In this document: positions 1-9,562 of the stretch, piece after piece
Layout of the letters: every line of letters begins with the position of its first letter
Numbering within the stretch: position 1 is the first letter of the stretch
Origin: Steroidobacter agaridevorans
Lineage (GTDB): Bacteria > Pseudomonadota > Gammaproteobacteria > Steroidobacterales > Steroidobacteraceae
NCBI RefSeq assembly: GCF_009932555.1
Contig: NZ_BLJO01000011.1
Location: 140,292 to 204,291 of the forward strand
DNA length: 64,000 nt
Reading direction: 5' to 3'
Notes under the pieces: model-generated
The model's input: the letters and a program-made list of their open reading frames with translations, nothing else
Database searches by the model: none
What the model was told of the DNA's origin: nothing
Made by a program: the position numbers and the translations under genes

Positions 1-39
1 CTTCGCGTGCGCGCCGCTCGCCGTTACACTGCGCGCGCC

Positions 40-1392
40 ATGACCGAAGCCCAGGAACAAAAGCAGAGCCGACTCGCCGCGCTACGTAGCGCGCTCGAGC
101 AGGGTTCGCTGCGCCATGGGCATCGGCTCATCAACAGCCTGCACCCGGCGGAAATCGCGTCGCTGATCGAATCGCTGCCGCCGGCCCGTCGCGAGATCGT
201 TTGGGAATTCGTCGATCCGGAAGTCGAAGGCGACGTGCTGATCGAGCTCAACGAGGAAGTGCGCGCCGAGCTGATCGGCGGCATGGATGCCGAGGAGCTG
301 ATCGCGGCCACCGAGGGCATGGAAGTCGACGACCTCGCCGACTTGATCGGCGACCTGCCCGAGACGCTCAACGAGCGCGTGCTCCATTCCATGGACGCGC
401 AGGACCGCGAGCGGCTATCGGCGATCTTGCAGTTCGAGCAGGACAGCGCCGGCGGTCTGATGAATCTCGACGCGGTCACCGTGCGCGCCGACGTGACGCT
501 CGAAGTGGTGTTGCGCTACCTGCGCATGCGCGGCGAATTGCCGGCGCGCACCGACCAGCTGTTCGTCGTCAATCGCAACGACAAGTACCGCGGCGCTCTC
601 GACATAACGCGCTTGCTCACCGAAGACCCCGAAAAGACCGTGGGCGAAGTGATGGACTCGGGCGTCGAGGGCATCCCGCCCGAAACGCCGGCGCGCGAGG
701 TCGCGAAGCTATTCGAAGACCGCGACCTGGTCTCCGCCGCGGTGGTCACCAGCGACGGCAGATTGCTCGGCCGTATCACCATCGATGACGTCGTCGACGT
801 GATCCGCGAGGAAGCCGATCACTCGGTCATGAGCATGGCCGGTCTCGGCGAGGACGAGGATATGTTCGCCGGCGTCCTCACCAGCGCGCGCCGTCGCGCC
901 ATCTGGCTGAGCGTCAACCTCGCGACCGCGTTCCTGGCCGCGAACGTCGTCGGCCTGTTCGAAGCCACTATCGAAAAGGTCGTGGCGCTCGCGGTGCTGA
1001 TGCCCATCGTCGCCAGCATGGGCGGCATCGCGGGCAGCCAGACGCTGGTGCTGATCATCCGCGGTATCGCGCTCGGTCAGGTCGAACAGGCCAACGCGCG
1101 CTGGCTGTTGATTCGAGAAATCTCGGTGGGCCTGCTCAATGGCATCGCGGTCGCCAGCATGGTGGGAATCGCCGCCGGCATCTGGTTCGAGACCTGGACG
1201 CTCGGCGCCATCATCTTCGCCGCGCTGATGATCAATCTGGTCGCCGCGGCGCTGGCCGGCGTCGGGGTGCCGCTGATTTTGAAACGTTTGGGAATCGATC
1301 CTGCCCTGGCCGGGGGCGTGGTGCTCACCACGGTCACAGATACCGTGGGCTTCGCCTCACTTCTGGGCCTCGGCACGTTGTTCCTTACGTGA
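40..1392 (+). CDS. mgtE: Magnesium transporter MgtE
   Basis: This 450-residue protein has the full MgtE architecture: an acidic N domain (about residues 15-130), a pair of CBS domains (about 135-255) that sense cytosolic Mg2+, and a C-terminal membrane domain with about five helices (about 285-450). The pore segment reads PIVASMGGIAGSQ near residue 322. The last helix carries the acidic residue of TTVTDTVGF, the position used for Mg2+ selection in characterised MgtE. An in-frame GTG lies 33 bases upstream, but the ATG at 40 gives the usual family length. The gene is complete and its 3' end overlaps the convergent patatin gene by 36 bases. Regulation is expected at the protein level by Mg2+ binding to the cytosolic domains. 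Confidence 0.93.
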   Translation: MTEAQEQKQSRLAALRSALEQGSLRHGHRLINSLHPAEIASLIESLPPARREIVWEFVDPEVEGDVLIELNEEVRAELIGGMDAEELIAATEGMEVDDLADLIGDLPETLNERVLHSMDAQDRERLSAILQFEQDSAGGLMNLDAVTVRADVTLEVVLRYLRMRGELPARTDQLFVVNRNDKYRGALDITRLLTEDPEKTVGEVMDSGVEGIPPETPAREVAKLFEDRDLVSAAVVTSDGRLLGRITIDDVVDVIREEADHSVMSMAGLGEDEDMFAGVLTSARRRAIWLSVNLATAFLAANVVGLFEATIEKVVALAVLMPIVASMGGIAGSQTLVLIIRGIALGQVEQANARWLLIREISVGLLNGIAVASMVGIAAGIWFETWTLGAIIFAALMINLVAAALAGVGVPLILKRLGIDPALAGGVVLTTVTDTVGFASLLGLGTLFLT

Positions 1393-2607
1393 GTCCAGCC
1401 GCCGCAGGATGGCGGTAGCCCCCGTCGACGCAACTGAATAGCCCGCGAGGAACGACATCAGGTCGTCGGCCCGCTTCATCGCATCCTGGTAGCCGAGCGC
1501 AATCAACTCGCGCGTGTATGTGTCCTGGAACAGCAGGTAGCTCATCAGCTGGCCGCCGCCGGTATTCATCGCACCCAACGTTCTCAACAGCACGCGCAAA
1601 GTCCGCGGCAACGATTCGACGTGATGCCGCGCGATCTCCGATAGATCGCGGCTCGGCAGAATCACCAGCATGTCGATGCGTCGCAAATGAACGGCGCCGT
1701 CCGGATTGCTCACGGTGATGGGGCCCACCTTGTCGACGATTTGATTCAGCTGCGTGAGCCGCTCCAGGTCCGAATACATGCCGTCGCTGAACAGCGAATC
1801 CAGCATGTAGCCGAAGATCTGGCCGAACGTGGGACACAGCGGCGGCACCGCCATGGTCGGCGACACTTCGTTGCGTGTACCGATGACCAACAAGCGCTGC
1901 GCACCGAGATGAATGGCCGCGCTGAATGGATTCGCCTCGCGCATCGCGCCGTCGCCGTAGTACTCGTCGCCGAGCAATACCGGCGGAAACAAGAACGGCA
2001 CGGCGACGCTCGCCATCAAATGCTCGACCGAGAGCTCCGTCGGCTCGCCCGCACGGCGCGTGCGCTTCCACGGCGCGCAGCCTGGTTTGGCTTCAAAGAA
2101 GGAGACGGAGCGTGTGCTGCCGTAGCCGGCGGTCGACATGGCGATGGCGTCGAGATGACCGTCGGCGATGGAGCGGCTGATGCGGCTGAAGTCGAACTGT
2201 TGCTTGAGCAGCTCGCGCAGCGGCGAGTTATCGAACAACGATTTCGGCGGCGGCAGCAACCAGCCGCCGGACAGCATCGCGAACAGCCAATGCAGACTGG
2301 CGCGCAGCATGCTGGCGGTATCGGCGCGAAACACCTGCCCGACCTGAAAATTGCGCCAGACGCGCTCGAGATTTCCAACCGCGACGCGGAAACGATCGGC
2401 GTGGACCGCGATGGCGGTGGCATTCACTGCCCCCGCCGAGGTTCCGGACACCACCGGAAAAGGGTTGATGGCCCGCGCCGGCAATAGATCCGAAATCGCC
2501 CGCAGGACGCCCACTTGATAGGCCGCCCGCGCGCCGCCGCCCGGCAGCACCAATCCCACCTTGGGTGGTCCAACCGAAGGCGCAGATGTCGGAGTGCGCT
2601 CGCTCAT
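1357..2607 (-). CDS. Patatin-like phospholipase family protein
   Basis: This 416-residue protein is a patatin-fold serine lipase or acyl hydrolase. The oxyanion-hole motif GGGARAAYQVG is at about residues 22-32. The nucleophile elbow GTSAG is at about 56-60, and the catalytic-dyad aspartate lies in YGDGAMREAN at about 219. All expected catalytic elements are present. The frame is open for 52 more codons upstream, but the ATG at 2607 (MSERTPTSAP) starts shortly before the conserved core, so I use it. There is no signal peptide or membrane segment, so it is probably cytosolic or peripheral. It is transcribed towards mgtE and divergently from the peroxiredoxin. The substrate, phospholipid or storage lipid, cannot be decided from sequence. 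Confidence 0.88.
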   Translation of the reverse strand: MSERTPTSAPSVGPPKVGLVLPGGGARAAYQVGVLRAISDLLPARAINPFPVVSGTSAGAVNATAIAVHADRFRVAVGNLERVWRNFQVGQVFRADTASMLRASLHWLFAMLSGGWLLPPPKSLFDNSPLRELLKQQFDFSRISRSIADGHLDAIAMSTAGYGSTRSVSFFEAKPGCAPWKRTRRAGEPTELSVEHLMASVAVPFLFPPVLLGDEYYGDGAMREANPFSAAIHLGAQRLLVIGTRNEVSPTMAVPPLCPTFGQIFGYMLDSLFSDGMYSDLERLTQLNQIVDKVGPITVSNPDGAVHLRRIDMLVILPSRDLSEIARHHVESLPRTLRVLLRTLGAMNTGGGQLMSYLLFQDTYTRELIALGYQDAMKRADDLMSFLAGYSVASTGATAILRRLDSRKEQRAEAQK

Positions 2608-2798
2608 ATGTTGAATCCGTGCCGTTATCGTTGGCGAAATTCCCGACGCTGTTGAATTGATCCGGGCGCTCGCCGCTGAGCGATTAGTATGGCACAGTGC
2701 CTCGGAACGCCCCGTGACACGCGTGTTATACGGCGTCGCGGACCGCCTCACCGGGTCCAGCACCTCGCGGCCGGACCGTAAGCTTCGAGGATTTGCCT

Positions 2799-3371
2799 AT
2801 GCATCTGCGTCTCTCCCGCCTGAACATGCAAGCCTGGATGCGCTCCTGGGCGCTGGCTGTCACCTTTACCTGGCTCGCCGCCAACATCGCCGAAGCCGCC
2901 GCCGAAGGCCCGGCCGTGGGCAGCGCGGCGCCCGAATTCAAGCTGCAGGACCAAGCCGGCAAATGGCATGAGCTGAAGGACTATCGCGGCAAGTGGGTAG
3001 CGCTGTATTTCTATCCCAAGGATAAAACGCCCGGCTGCACCACCCAGGCGTGCGAGTTCCGCGACAACGTGTTTGCATTCCGCGACGCCAACGCGGTCAT
3101 TCTCGGCGTGAGCGTCGATGACGTCGAATCTCACAAGGAATTTTCCGAGAAGCACGGCCTGCCATTTCCCATCCTCGCCGACGACAAGAAAGTCGTTGCG
3201 AAGGAATACGGCGTGCTGAAGCGCTTCCTCGGCGCGTTCGAGCTGGCCAAGCGAGATACGTTTCTGATCGACCCGCAAGGCAAGATCGTGCGGCACTACG
3301 CGGATGTCGATCCGAAGGGTCATTCGCAGATCGTGTTGAAGGACATCAAGGATCTGCAGGCAAAGAGCTGA
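2799..3371 (+). CDS. Exported Bcp/PrxQ-type peroxiredoxin
   Basis: This 190-residue thiol peroxidase reduces hydrogen peroxide and organic peroxides. The AhpC/TSA thioredoxin fold covers about residues 40-188. The peroxidatic Cys80 sits in PGCTTQACEF and Cys85 is five residues later, the CX4C spacing of Bcp/PrxQ enzymes in which the second cysteine resolves the sulfenic acid. Unlike E. coli Bcp it begins with a basic, hydrophobic stretch ending in an AEA-type site near residue 33, so it is probably exported to the periplasm. The ATG at 2799 is preferred over a TTG six bases upstream because a CGAGG ribosome site lies just before it. A strong terminator follows at 3414-3450. Confidence 0.9.
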   Translation: MHLRLSRLNMQAWMRSWALAVTFTWLAANIAEAAAEGPAVGSAAPEFKLQDQAGKWHELKDYRGKWVALYFYPKDKTPGCTTQACEFRDNVFAFRDANAVILGVSVDDVESHKEFSEKHGLPFPILADDKKVVAKEYGVLKRFLGAFELAKRDTFLIDPQGKIVRHYADVDPKGHSQIVLKDIKDLQAKS

Positions 3372-3394
3372 GCGGGTTTTTGATTTCCGCTAAA

Positions 3395-3450
3395 GAAGAC
3401 CCTCACCCCCTGGCCCCCTCTCCCGTTGGGAGAGGGGGAAAGTGTTTTTT
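3395..3450 (+). terminator. Rho-independent terminator built from a dispersed C/G-rich repeat
   Basis: An 11-bp perfect stem (3414-3424 paired with 3428-3438, loop GTT) is followed by two T runs at 3444-3450 and just beyond. It lies 42 bases after the peroxiredoxin stop and should end that transcript. The whole block from GAAGACCC onward matches the two inverted copies at 61633-61828, so this terminator is also one member of a repeat family. Confidence 0.8.
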
Positions 3451-3550
3451 ATTTTTTGTCCTGCGGACGGCCTAAAAGGCAATGATCTGAGCGCAGGCGA
3501 ACTCCGCTGTGATATCGGGCGGCGTCAGGGCGCTGCCTAGCCACCGACGC

Positions 3551-3580
3551 CTCCGATTCCGGCTCCGATTCCGATTCCGG
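3551..3580. repeat. Short imperfect hexamer repeat (TCCGAT type)
   Basis: Four tandem copies of a TCCGAT/TCCGGC hexamer lie immediately downstream of the VWA gene stop codon. The array is too short to assign a function. It may vary in length by slippage but is outside coding sequence. Confidence 0.5.
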
Positions 3581-3583
3581 GGT

Positions 3584-4759
3584 TCAGTGCAGCGCCTTGA
3601 TCGCCTGCTCCAGTCCGCCCAGCGTCAATGGAAACATCCTGTTCTCGATCAGTTCCCGAGTGACCTGCACGGACGGCGTGTAATCCCAGCGCTGCTCCGG
3701 CTCCGGGTTCAACCAAACATGGTGCGGCCAGGTTTTCGCGAGGCGCTGCATCCACACCGATCCCGCCTCTTCGTTCCAATGCTCGATGCTGCCGCCGGGC
3801 TGCACGATTTCGTACGGGCTCATGGTCGCATCACCGACCACGATGAGTTTGTAGTCGTGGCCGTAAGTGCGCATCACTTCCATCGTCGGAATCTTCTCCG
3901 CGTGGCGGCGGCGGTTGTCCTTCCAGACGTGCTCGTACACAAAATTATGGAAGTAGAAATATTCCAGGTGCTTGAACTCCGAGCGGGCCGCCGAGAACAG
4001 CTCCTCGCAGACGCGGACGTGATAATCCATCGAGCCGCCCACATCGAGGAACAACAAGACCTTGATGGCGTTGTGCCGCTCGGGCACGAACTTCAGATCG
4101 AGCAGGCCGGCATTGCGAGCAGTCGCGTCGATGGTGTCATCCAAATCCAAGAGCTCGGCCGCGCCTTCGCGGGCGAACTTGCGCAGCTTGCGTAGGGCGA
4201 TCTTGATGTTGCGCGTGCCGATCTCGACCGTGTCGTCGAGATTCTTGAACTCGCGCTGATCCCACACCTTCACCGCGCTCTTGTTGCGGGACTCGTCCTG
4301 GCCGATGCGAATGCCTTCCGGGTTGTAACCGTACGCACCGAACGGCGACGTGCCGCCGGTGCCGATCCACTTGTTGCCGCCCTGGTGACGCTCTTTCTGT
4401 TCGGCGAGACGCTGCTTCAAGGTTTCGATCAGTTTGTCCCAGCCGCCGAGCGCTTTGATCTGCGCCTTCTCTTCATCGCTGAGCGTGCGCTCGCCCATGC
4501 GCTTGAGCCATTCCTCGGGAATGGCCTTCATCATGGCTTCGAACAGTTCTTCGGCGCCCTTGAAGTGCGCGGCGAAGGCGCGATCGAAACGGTCGAAGTG
4601 ACGCTCGTCCTTCACCAGGCAGGCGCGCGACAGATAATAAAAATCCTCCGCGCTGGCGCTCGCGACGCGGGCCTGCAAGGCCTGCAGCAGCGACAGGAAC
4701 TCGGTGATGGACACCGGCACCCCGCCCTCGCGCAGCTTGAAGAAGAATGGCACCAGCAT
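3584..4759 (-). CDS. VWA domain protein (CoxE-like), partner of MoxR ATPase
   Basis: This 391-residue protein has a CoxE/VWA-type C-terminal half. The metal-ion-dependent adhesion site reads LFLDVGGSMD at about residues 236-245, so the usual DxSxS has glycine at its second position. The middle carries a conserved NKWIGTGGTSPFGAYG stretch and a basic segment. There are no membrane helices. It starts 9 bases after the stop of the upstream MoxR ATPase, so the two are co-transcribed. MoxR-VWA pairs act as metal-insertion or protein-remodelling chaperones in well-studied cases (CoxD/CoxE for CO dehydrogenase, RavA-ViaA). The client here is unknown, and the molybdenum hydroxylase at 39-43 kb is not adjacent. 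Confidence 0.85.
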   Translation of the reverse strand: MLVPFFFKLREGGVPVSITEFLSLLQALQARVASASAEDFYYLSRACLVKDERHFDRFDRAFAAHFKGAEELFEAMMKAIPEEWLKRMGERTLSDEEKAQIKALGGWDKLIETLKQRLAEQKERHQGGNKWIGTGGTSPFGAYGYNPEGIRIGQDESRNKSAVKVWDQREFKNLDDTVEIGTRNIKIALRKLRKFAREGAAELLDLDDTIDATARNAGLLDLKFVPERHNAIKVLLFLDVGGSMDYHVRVCEELFSAARSEFKHLEYFYFHNFVYEHVWKDNRRRHAEKIPTMEVMRTYGHDYKLIVVGDATMSPYEIVQPGGSIEHWNEEAGSVWMQRLAKTWPHHVWLNPEPEQRWDYTPSVQVTRELIENRMFPLTLGGLEQAIKALH

Positions 4760-4768
4760 GATCGCCGC

Positions 4769-5620
4769 TCAGCGCCCGCCGCGACGGTTCAAGAACACCA
4801 GCTGCTCGAACAAGTGCACGTCCTGCTCGTTCTTCAGCAGCGCGCCGTGCAGCGGCGGAATGGATTTCTTCGGATCTTCGCTGCGCAAAGCCTCCGGCGG
4901 AATGTCTTCGGCGACCAGTAGCTTGATCCAGTCCAGCAGCTCCGACGTGGAGGGCTTCTTCTTCAGCCCGGGCATCTCGCGCACTTTGAAGAACGCGGTC
5001 AACGCCTCCGACAGCAACTCCTTCTTCAACGTCGGATAGTGCACGCCGACGATGCGCTCCATGGTCGTTGCATCGGGGAAACGGATGTAATGGAAGAAAC
5101 ACCGGCGCAGGAACGCATCCGGCAGCTCCTTCTCGTTGTTGCTGGTGATGATGATGATGGGACGATGGTGCGCCTTGATCCATTGGCGCGTCTCGTACAC
5201 GTAGAATTCCATACGATCCAGCTCGTGCAACAGATCGTTCGGGAATTCGATGTCGGCCTTGTCGATCTCATCGACCAGCAGCACCGGCTGCACGTCGCTT
5301 TCGAACGCTTCCCACAAGCGTCCTTTGACGATGTAGTTGCCGATGTCGTGCACCTTGGCCTCGCCGAGCTGCGAGTCGCGCAGGCGGGACACGGCGTCGT
5401 ATTCATACAAGCCCTGCTGGGCCTTGGTCGTCGACTTGATATGCCAGCGATACAGCGGGCGATTCAGCGAGCGCGCCACTTCTTCGGCGAGCTGCGTCTT
5501 GCCGGTGCCCGGCTCGCCCTTGACCAGCAGCGGACGGCCCAGCACGACGGCCGCGTTGACGGCCATCATCAGATCTTCAGTGGCGACGTAGTTGTCCGTG
5601 CCGGCGAAACGTGACGACAT
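4769..5620 (-). CDS. MoxR-family AAA+ ATPase
   Basis: This 283-residue AAA+ protein has Walker A GEPGTGKT at about residues 34-41 and Walker B LLVDEIDKAD at about 113-122. A sensor-1 asparagine lies in IIITSNNEKELPDAFLRR, which also supplies the arginine finger region. It belongs to the MoxR type that forms hexamers and works with VWA proteins. The start at 5620 (MSSRFAGTDNYV) is preferred to an in-frame start 39 bases upstream because it gives the family N terminus. It is the first gene of a two-gene unit with the VWA protein (9-bp gap) and lies 78 bp downstream of the penicillin-acylase gene, so read-through from that operon is possible. Confidence 0.9.
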   Translation of the reverse strand: MSSRFAGTDNYVATEDLMMAVNAAVVLGRPLLVKGEPGTGKTQLAEEVARSLNRPLYRWHIKSTTKAQQGLYEYDAVSRLRDSQLGEAKVHDIGNYIVKGRLWEAFESDVQPVLLVDEIDKADIEFPNDLLHELDRMEFYVYETRQWIKAHHRPIIIITSNNEKELPDAFLRRCFFHYIRFPDATTMERIVGVHYPTLKKELLSEALTAFFKVREMPGLKKKPSTSELLDWIKLLVAEDIPPEALRSEDPKKSIPPLHGALLKNEQDVHLFEQLVFLNRRGGR

Positions 5621-5698
5621 GAATACCCCGAGCGGAAGTCCAGCGAGACGCAACACCATACCACCGGCGGCCGGCGCTGCTAAATGACTTCCGGGGCT

Positions 5699-8104
5699 TC
5701 AGTTGGCCGCAGGCGACAATTTGAGGATGTATTTCGGCTCGCCCGGCAGCAGCGGCCGGGGCTCGCCGCGGGCCCAGGCTTTATGGCCCGCTCCGTAGAA
5801 CGGCGACATCGGGTGGTCGACCGGCCCACCGGGCATCTGGAAATATCCCTGCGCTTCCCGTCCTGGCGACACCACCATGCGCTCGGACGCACCGAACGAA
5901 GGCCCCTGAACGCGCGGCATGAACGAATCGCCCGACAGCGGCTGCGCCGGCATGTCGAGCCAGTTCCCCACGAACGCCGGCATGACTTGCGACAGTGGAT
6001 GTCTCATAGCGAGTGTGTTCTGCGCGCCCCAGGTGCACTGGCTCAGCGAGCCACACTCCTGCACCAGTTCCTTCAGCGCCGCATCGACCGACGCCAGCAA
6101 CGCTGCATCCCAACTCGGATAACGCGGATCCAGCATATGCGCCGGCTGTCGCGTGACCAATTGCCACAGCGGACCTTCGAACTGCGCCGACGGCGAGAAT
6201 TTGCTATCCGGATATTTGAGACGGGCCGCGGCGGTCAGCGATTCGAAAACGCTCTGACGTATCTGCAGGCGCATCGCTCGCACCAGTCGATAACCGACGT
6301 CCTCGGCCGCCGCTCGCGCCGACCAGTCTTCCAGGAATTTTCTGGCCTCGGCCCGCAGCGGCTGGCCTTGCACGGCATCCTCATCGAGCAGCTCGAGCAG
6401 GAAATCGCGCCAGCGAACCAGAAACAAAGCGCGGTCGTCCAACTGAATGTTGACCATGTCCGCCGGCGTCGCATTCTCGAGCGCCAACAGATCGTCACGG
6501 ATCTGCGCGGCACGCGCGCCGTTGTCGTACATGCCATCGCCCATGAAGGACAACCACGTTTCGACATCGACCGTGCGCGCATTCGCCGTCCACAATCGGC
6601 CGGCCGTAGGATCGACGATGCGCGGATATTCCTCCGGCTTGCGCCAGCCGTTCCAACCCGCTTCCGGCGTGTTCCATAGATAAGGCATGGTCGAGTCGTA
6701 GTTGCCACGCACCGGCACCTGTCCCATCAGCGTCCAGCCGATGCGGCCATTCGCATCGACCGCCACGAAGTTCTGCACCGGCACGCCCGAACGATTCGCC
6801 ACCAGCAACGCCTGCTCGACACTGTCGACGCGCTCCAGATCGAGCATTCGGAAATTGGTTGCTCGCGCATGGTGCGCGGTCCAGGCCAGCGCGAGCGGCC
6901 GATTCGAGGTGTCCTCGCGCACCACCGGGCCCCAACGCGTGCCAATCACGGTGAGCTTCTCGTCCTCGCCGTCTTTGACCTTGAGCACTTCCTCGTGCAC
7001 GACGAACGGCTCGGAGCCTTCGGGTGTGAGATAGCGCGCGGCGTCCTGCGGATCGCGCTCGACGATGACCAGGTCGGTCCAGTCGCCGAAGCTGTTGGTG
7101 AACCCCCAGGCCACACGACCGTTGCTGCCAACGATCAGCACGGGCAATCCAGGCAGCGTGACGCCGACCAGATCGCGACGCGCATCGCCTTCGGCATCGA
7201 CGATCATGCGCGCGCGATACCAAACATGCGGCAGGCGCAGGCCGAGGTGCATATCGTTGGCTAGCAAAGCGCCCTTATCGGCAGTGTGACTGCCGGCGAC
7301 CGCCCAGCTGTTGCTGCCGACGTACACCTTTTCTTCCATCGTACCGGCCGTGCGAGGCGCCGACAGGGCCGCGGCTCGTGAAGCACCCTCACGCAGATCG
7401 AACACATCCGGCCCCGGAATCGTCGCGGAGCGAATCGTGCCGCCGGCAATGGGCGCGTCCCATTCGGTGCCCAGCGGCGCGATGAACGCAAACATCGCCG
7501 GCGGCAATGCATCCCGCAGCTGCAGGCGCGTCACTTCTTCGCTGCCGCTCGAATCGTTCAAATTGAGATACATGGAGAACGCGGCCAGCACCGAATCTTC
7601 GGGTAGCCAGGGCGCGGGCTCCGCGCCCAACAGCAAATATTCCCAAGGCTTGGCCGCTGCTTGCGACAGCGCGAAGTTCACGCCCGCCGAATAGGCATCC
7701 AGCAGGGCAACATCGCTGGCTGTCGCAGCGGCGACGACTTCGCGAGCGACCCGACGGAAGCCATGCACACGCAACTTGCGGTCGGTGTCGAGCACGGATG
7801 CGCCGAGCAACTCGGCCAACTCGCCGGCGGCCGCGCGCCGCATCAGGTCCATCTGGAAATAGCGGTCCTGTGCGTGCGCGAAGCCAGTGGCGAATGCGAG
7901 GTCGGCGCGAGTGCGGGCACGCAGCACCGGCGTGCCCTCGGCGTCACGCTCTATGGCGGCCGGCGCCGAGATGCGAGCGTCGGAAATATTGCCATCGAGC
8001 TTCGGCAGGCTGGCGCGGAGTGCCCAGTATCCGATCAGCCCGCCGACGACGAGAACGATCAGTAAGGCAAGGCCAACAACGCGCAGCGGCCGAAGCAAAC
8101 GCAT
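5699..8104 (-). CDS. Penicillin acylase family Ntn-hydrolase
   Basis: This 801-residue precursor belongs to the S45 family, which cleaves amide bonds of beta-lactams, acyl-homoserine lactones or other N-acyl amines. An N-terminal hydrophobic helix (about residues 8-28) acts as a signal or anchor, so the enzyme is periplasmic. The alpha-chain motif FAHAQDRYFQMDL is at about 75-87. Autocleavage is predicted before Ser264 in VGSNSWAV, which becomes the catalytic N-terminal serine of the beta chain. The start is 12 bases downstream of pyk, so the gene seems to be the tail of the tkt-gap-pgk-pyk transcript. The substrate cannot be deduced, and quorum-signal acylase activity is only one possibility. 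Confidence 0.9.
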   Translation of the reverse strand: MRLLRPLRVVGLALLIVLVVGGLIGYWALRASLPKLDGNISDARISAPAAIERDAEGTPVLRARTRADLAFATGFAHAQDRYFQMDLMRRAAAGELAELLGASVLDTDRKLRVHGFRRVAREVVAAATASDVALLDAYSAGVNFALSQAAAKPWEYLLLGAEPAPWLPEDSVLAAFSMYLNLNDSSGSEEVTRLQLRDALPPAMFAFIAPLGTEWDAPIAGGTIRSATIPGPDVFDLREGASRAAALSAPRTAGTMEEKVYVGSNSWAVAGSHTADKGALLANDMHLGLRLPHVWYRARMIVDAEGDARRDLVGVTLPGLPVLIVGSNGRVAWGFTNSFGDWTDLVIVERDPQDAARYLTPEGSEPFVVHEEVLKVKDGEDEKLTVIGTRWGPVVREDTSNRPLALAWTAHHARATNFRMLDLERVDSVEQALLVANRSGVPVQNFVAVDANGRIGWTLMGQVPVRGNYDSTMPYLWNTPEAGWNGWRKPEEYPRIVDPTAGRLWTANARTVDVETWLSFMGDGMYDNGARAAQIRDDLLALENATPADMVNIQLDDRALFLVRWRDFLLELLDEDAVQGQPLRAEARKFLEDWSARAAAEDVGYRLVRAMRLQIRQSVFESLTAAARLKYPDSKFSPSAQFEGPLWQLVTRQPAHMLDPRYPSWDAALLASVDAALKELVQECGSLSQCTWGAQNTLAMRHPLSQVMPAFVGNWLDMPAQPLSGDSFMPRVQGPSFGASERMVVSPGREAQGYFQMPGGPVDHPMSPFYGAGHKAWARGEPRPLLPGEPKYILKLSPAAN

Positions 8105-8116
8105 CTTGAATGGCGT

Positions 8117-9550
8117 TTAAACGCGCACCTCGAGAATCTTCATGGCATTGGTCTTGCCCGAAACGCCGGACAGCTCACCCTTGGTGAGGATGATGCGATC
8201 GCCCATCTCCACCATGCCCTGCTTGAGCATGAGCTTGAAAATGTCCGCGTACAACAGCTGTGCGTTGGCGTGAGTGATATCGAACGTCACCGGATACACA
8301 CCGCGATACAACATCACGCGACGACGCGTCTCTTCGTGCCGGGTGAACGCATAGATCGGAATGTCGGCGCGAATACGCGACATCCACAGCGGCGTCGAGC
8401 CCGACTCGGTCAACGCCACGATGGCCTTCACCTTCAGATGATTGGCCGTGTACATCACCGCCATGGCGATGGCTTCGTCGGTCTTCTCGAAAATGCCGTG
8501 CTCGCTGCGCGCACGCACCGGCGTATGCGAGCTTTCGTACTTCTCCGCACCGAGGATGACCTGAGCCATCGTCGCCACGGCTTTGACCGGATACTTACCG
8601 ACGGCGCTCTCGCCCGAGAGCATCACCGCGTCGGTGCCGTCCATCACGGCATTGGCGATATCCGAAACTTCGGCGCGCGTCGGCACCGGGTTGTGAATCA
8701 TCGATTCCATCATCTGCGTCGCCGTGATGGCGACACGATTGCGCTTACGGCACGCGGAGATGATGTGCTTTTGCAGACCCGTCAGCTCGGCGTAACCGAC
8801 TTCGACGCCGAGGTCGCCACGCGCCACCATGACGGCGTCGCTGGCTTGAATGATGCGATCGAGGTTCACCAGCGCTTCGCTGCGCTCGATCTTCGCGACC
8901 AGGTGCCCATGGCCACCCGCCGCGCGCAACAGCTGGCGCGCTTCCTCCATATCGTGACCGTCGCGAGCAAACGAAACGGCGAGATAGTCGACGCCCAGCT
9001 CGGCCGCGAGCTTGATGTGCTCGCGGTCCTTGTCCGTCAGCGCGCCCGCCGACAGGCCGCCGCCCTGCTTGTTGATGCCCTTGTTGTTCGACAGCTCACC
9101 GCCCACCACGACTTTCGTCTTGATGCGCGGACCGTCGACATCGTTCACTTCCAGGACGATCAGGCCGTCGTTCAACAACAGCGTGTCGCCCGCGCGGACG
9201 TCTCTGGGCAAGTTCTTATAAGCCACACCGACGGTCTGAGCTGTGCCCGCCGAGGAGTCCAGCGACACGTCGAGGACGAACGGCTCGCCCTCGTTCAAGA
9301 ACACTTTGCCTTCGACGAAGCGATCGATACGGATCTTCGGGCCCTGCAGGTCGCCGAGCACGGCGACCCACTTGCCGACCTGCTCCGCCACTTCGCGCAC
9401 CATCTTGACGCGATTGGCATGGGCCGCCGCCTCGCCGTGCGAGAAGTTCACTCGCACGACGTCGGCGCCGGCCCGCAGCATCTCACCAAGCACCTTTGGG
9501 TTGTCGGTGGCCGGCCCGAGGGTGGTCAGGATCTTGGTGCGACGGAGCAT
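8117..9550 (-). CDS. pyk: Pyruvate kinase
   Basis: This 477-residue enzyme converts phosphoenolpyruvate and ADP to pyruvate and ATP. The N terminus RRTKILTTLGPATDN and the substrate residues in VRVNFSHG are typical. The KIERSEAL lysine, MVARGDLGVEV, and the signature MLSGESAVGKYPVKAV are all intact. Length matches type II (PykA-like) enzymes. It is the fourth gene of the minus-strand glycolytic run, 12 bp after pgk, and is followed 12 bp later by the penicillin-acylase gene. The ATG at 9550 directly precedes the conserved first strand. Confidence 0.97.
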   Translation of the reverse strand: MLRRTKILTTLGPATDNPKVLGEMLRAGADVVRVNFSHGEAAAHANRVKMVREVAEQVGKWVAVLGDLQGPKIRIDRFVEGKVFLNEGEPFVLDVSLDSSAGTAQTVGVAYKNLPRDVRAGDTLLLNDGLIVLEVNDVDGPRIKTKVVVGGELSNNKGINKQGGGLSAGALTDKDREHIKLAAELGVDYLAVSFARDGHDMEEARQLLRAAGGHGHLVAKIERSEALVNLDRIIQASDAVMVARGDLGVEVGYAELTGLQKHIISACRKRNRVAITATQMMESMIHNPVPTRAEVSDIANAVMDGTDAVMLSGESAVGKYPVKAVATMAQVILGAEKYESSHTPVRARSEHGIFEKTDEAIAMAVMYTANHLKVKAIVALTESGSTPLWMSRIRADIPIYAFTRHEETRRRVMLYRGVYPVTFDITHANAQLLYADIFKLMLKQGMVEMGDRIILTKGELSGVSGKTNAMKILEVRV

Positions 9551-9562
9551 GGAAACCTCGTG

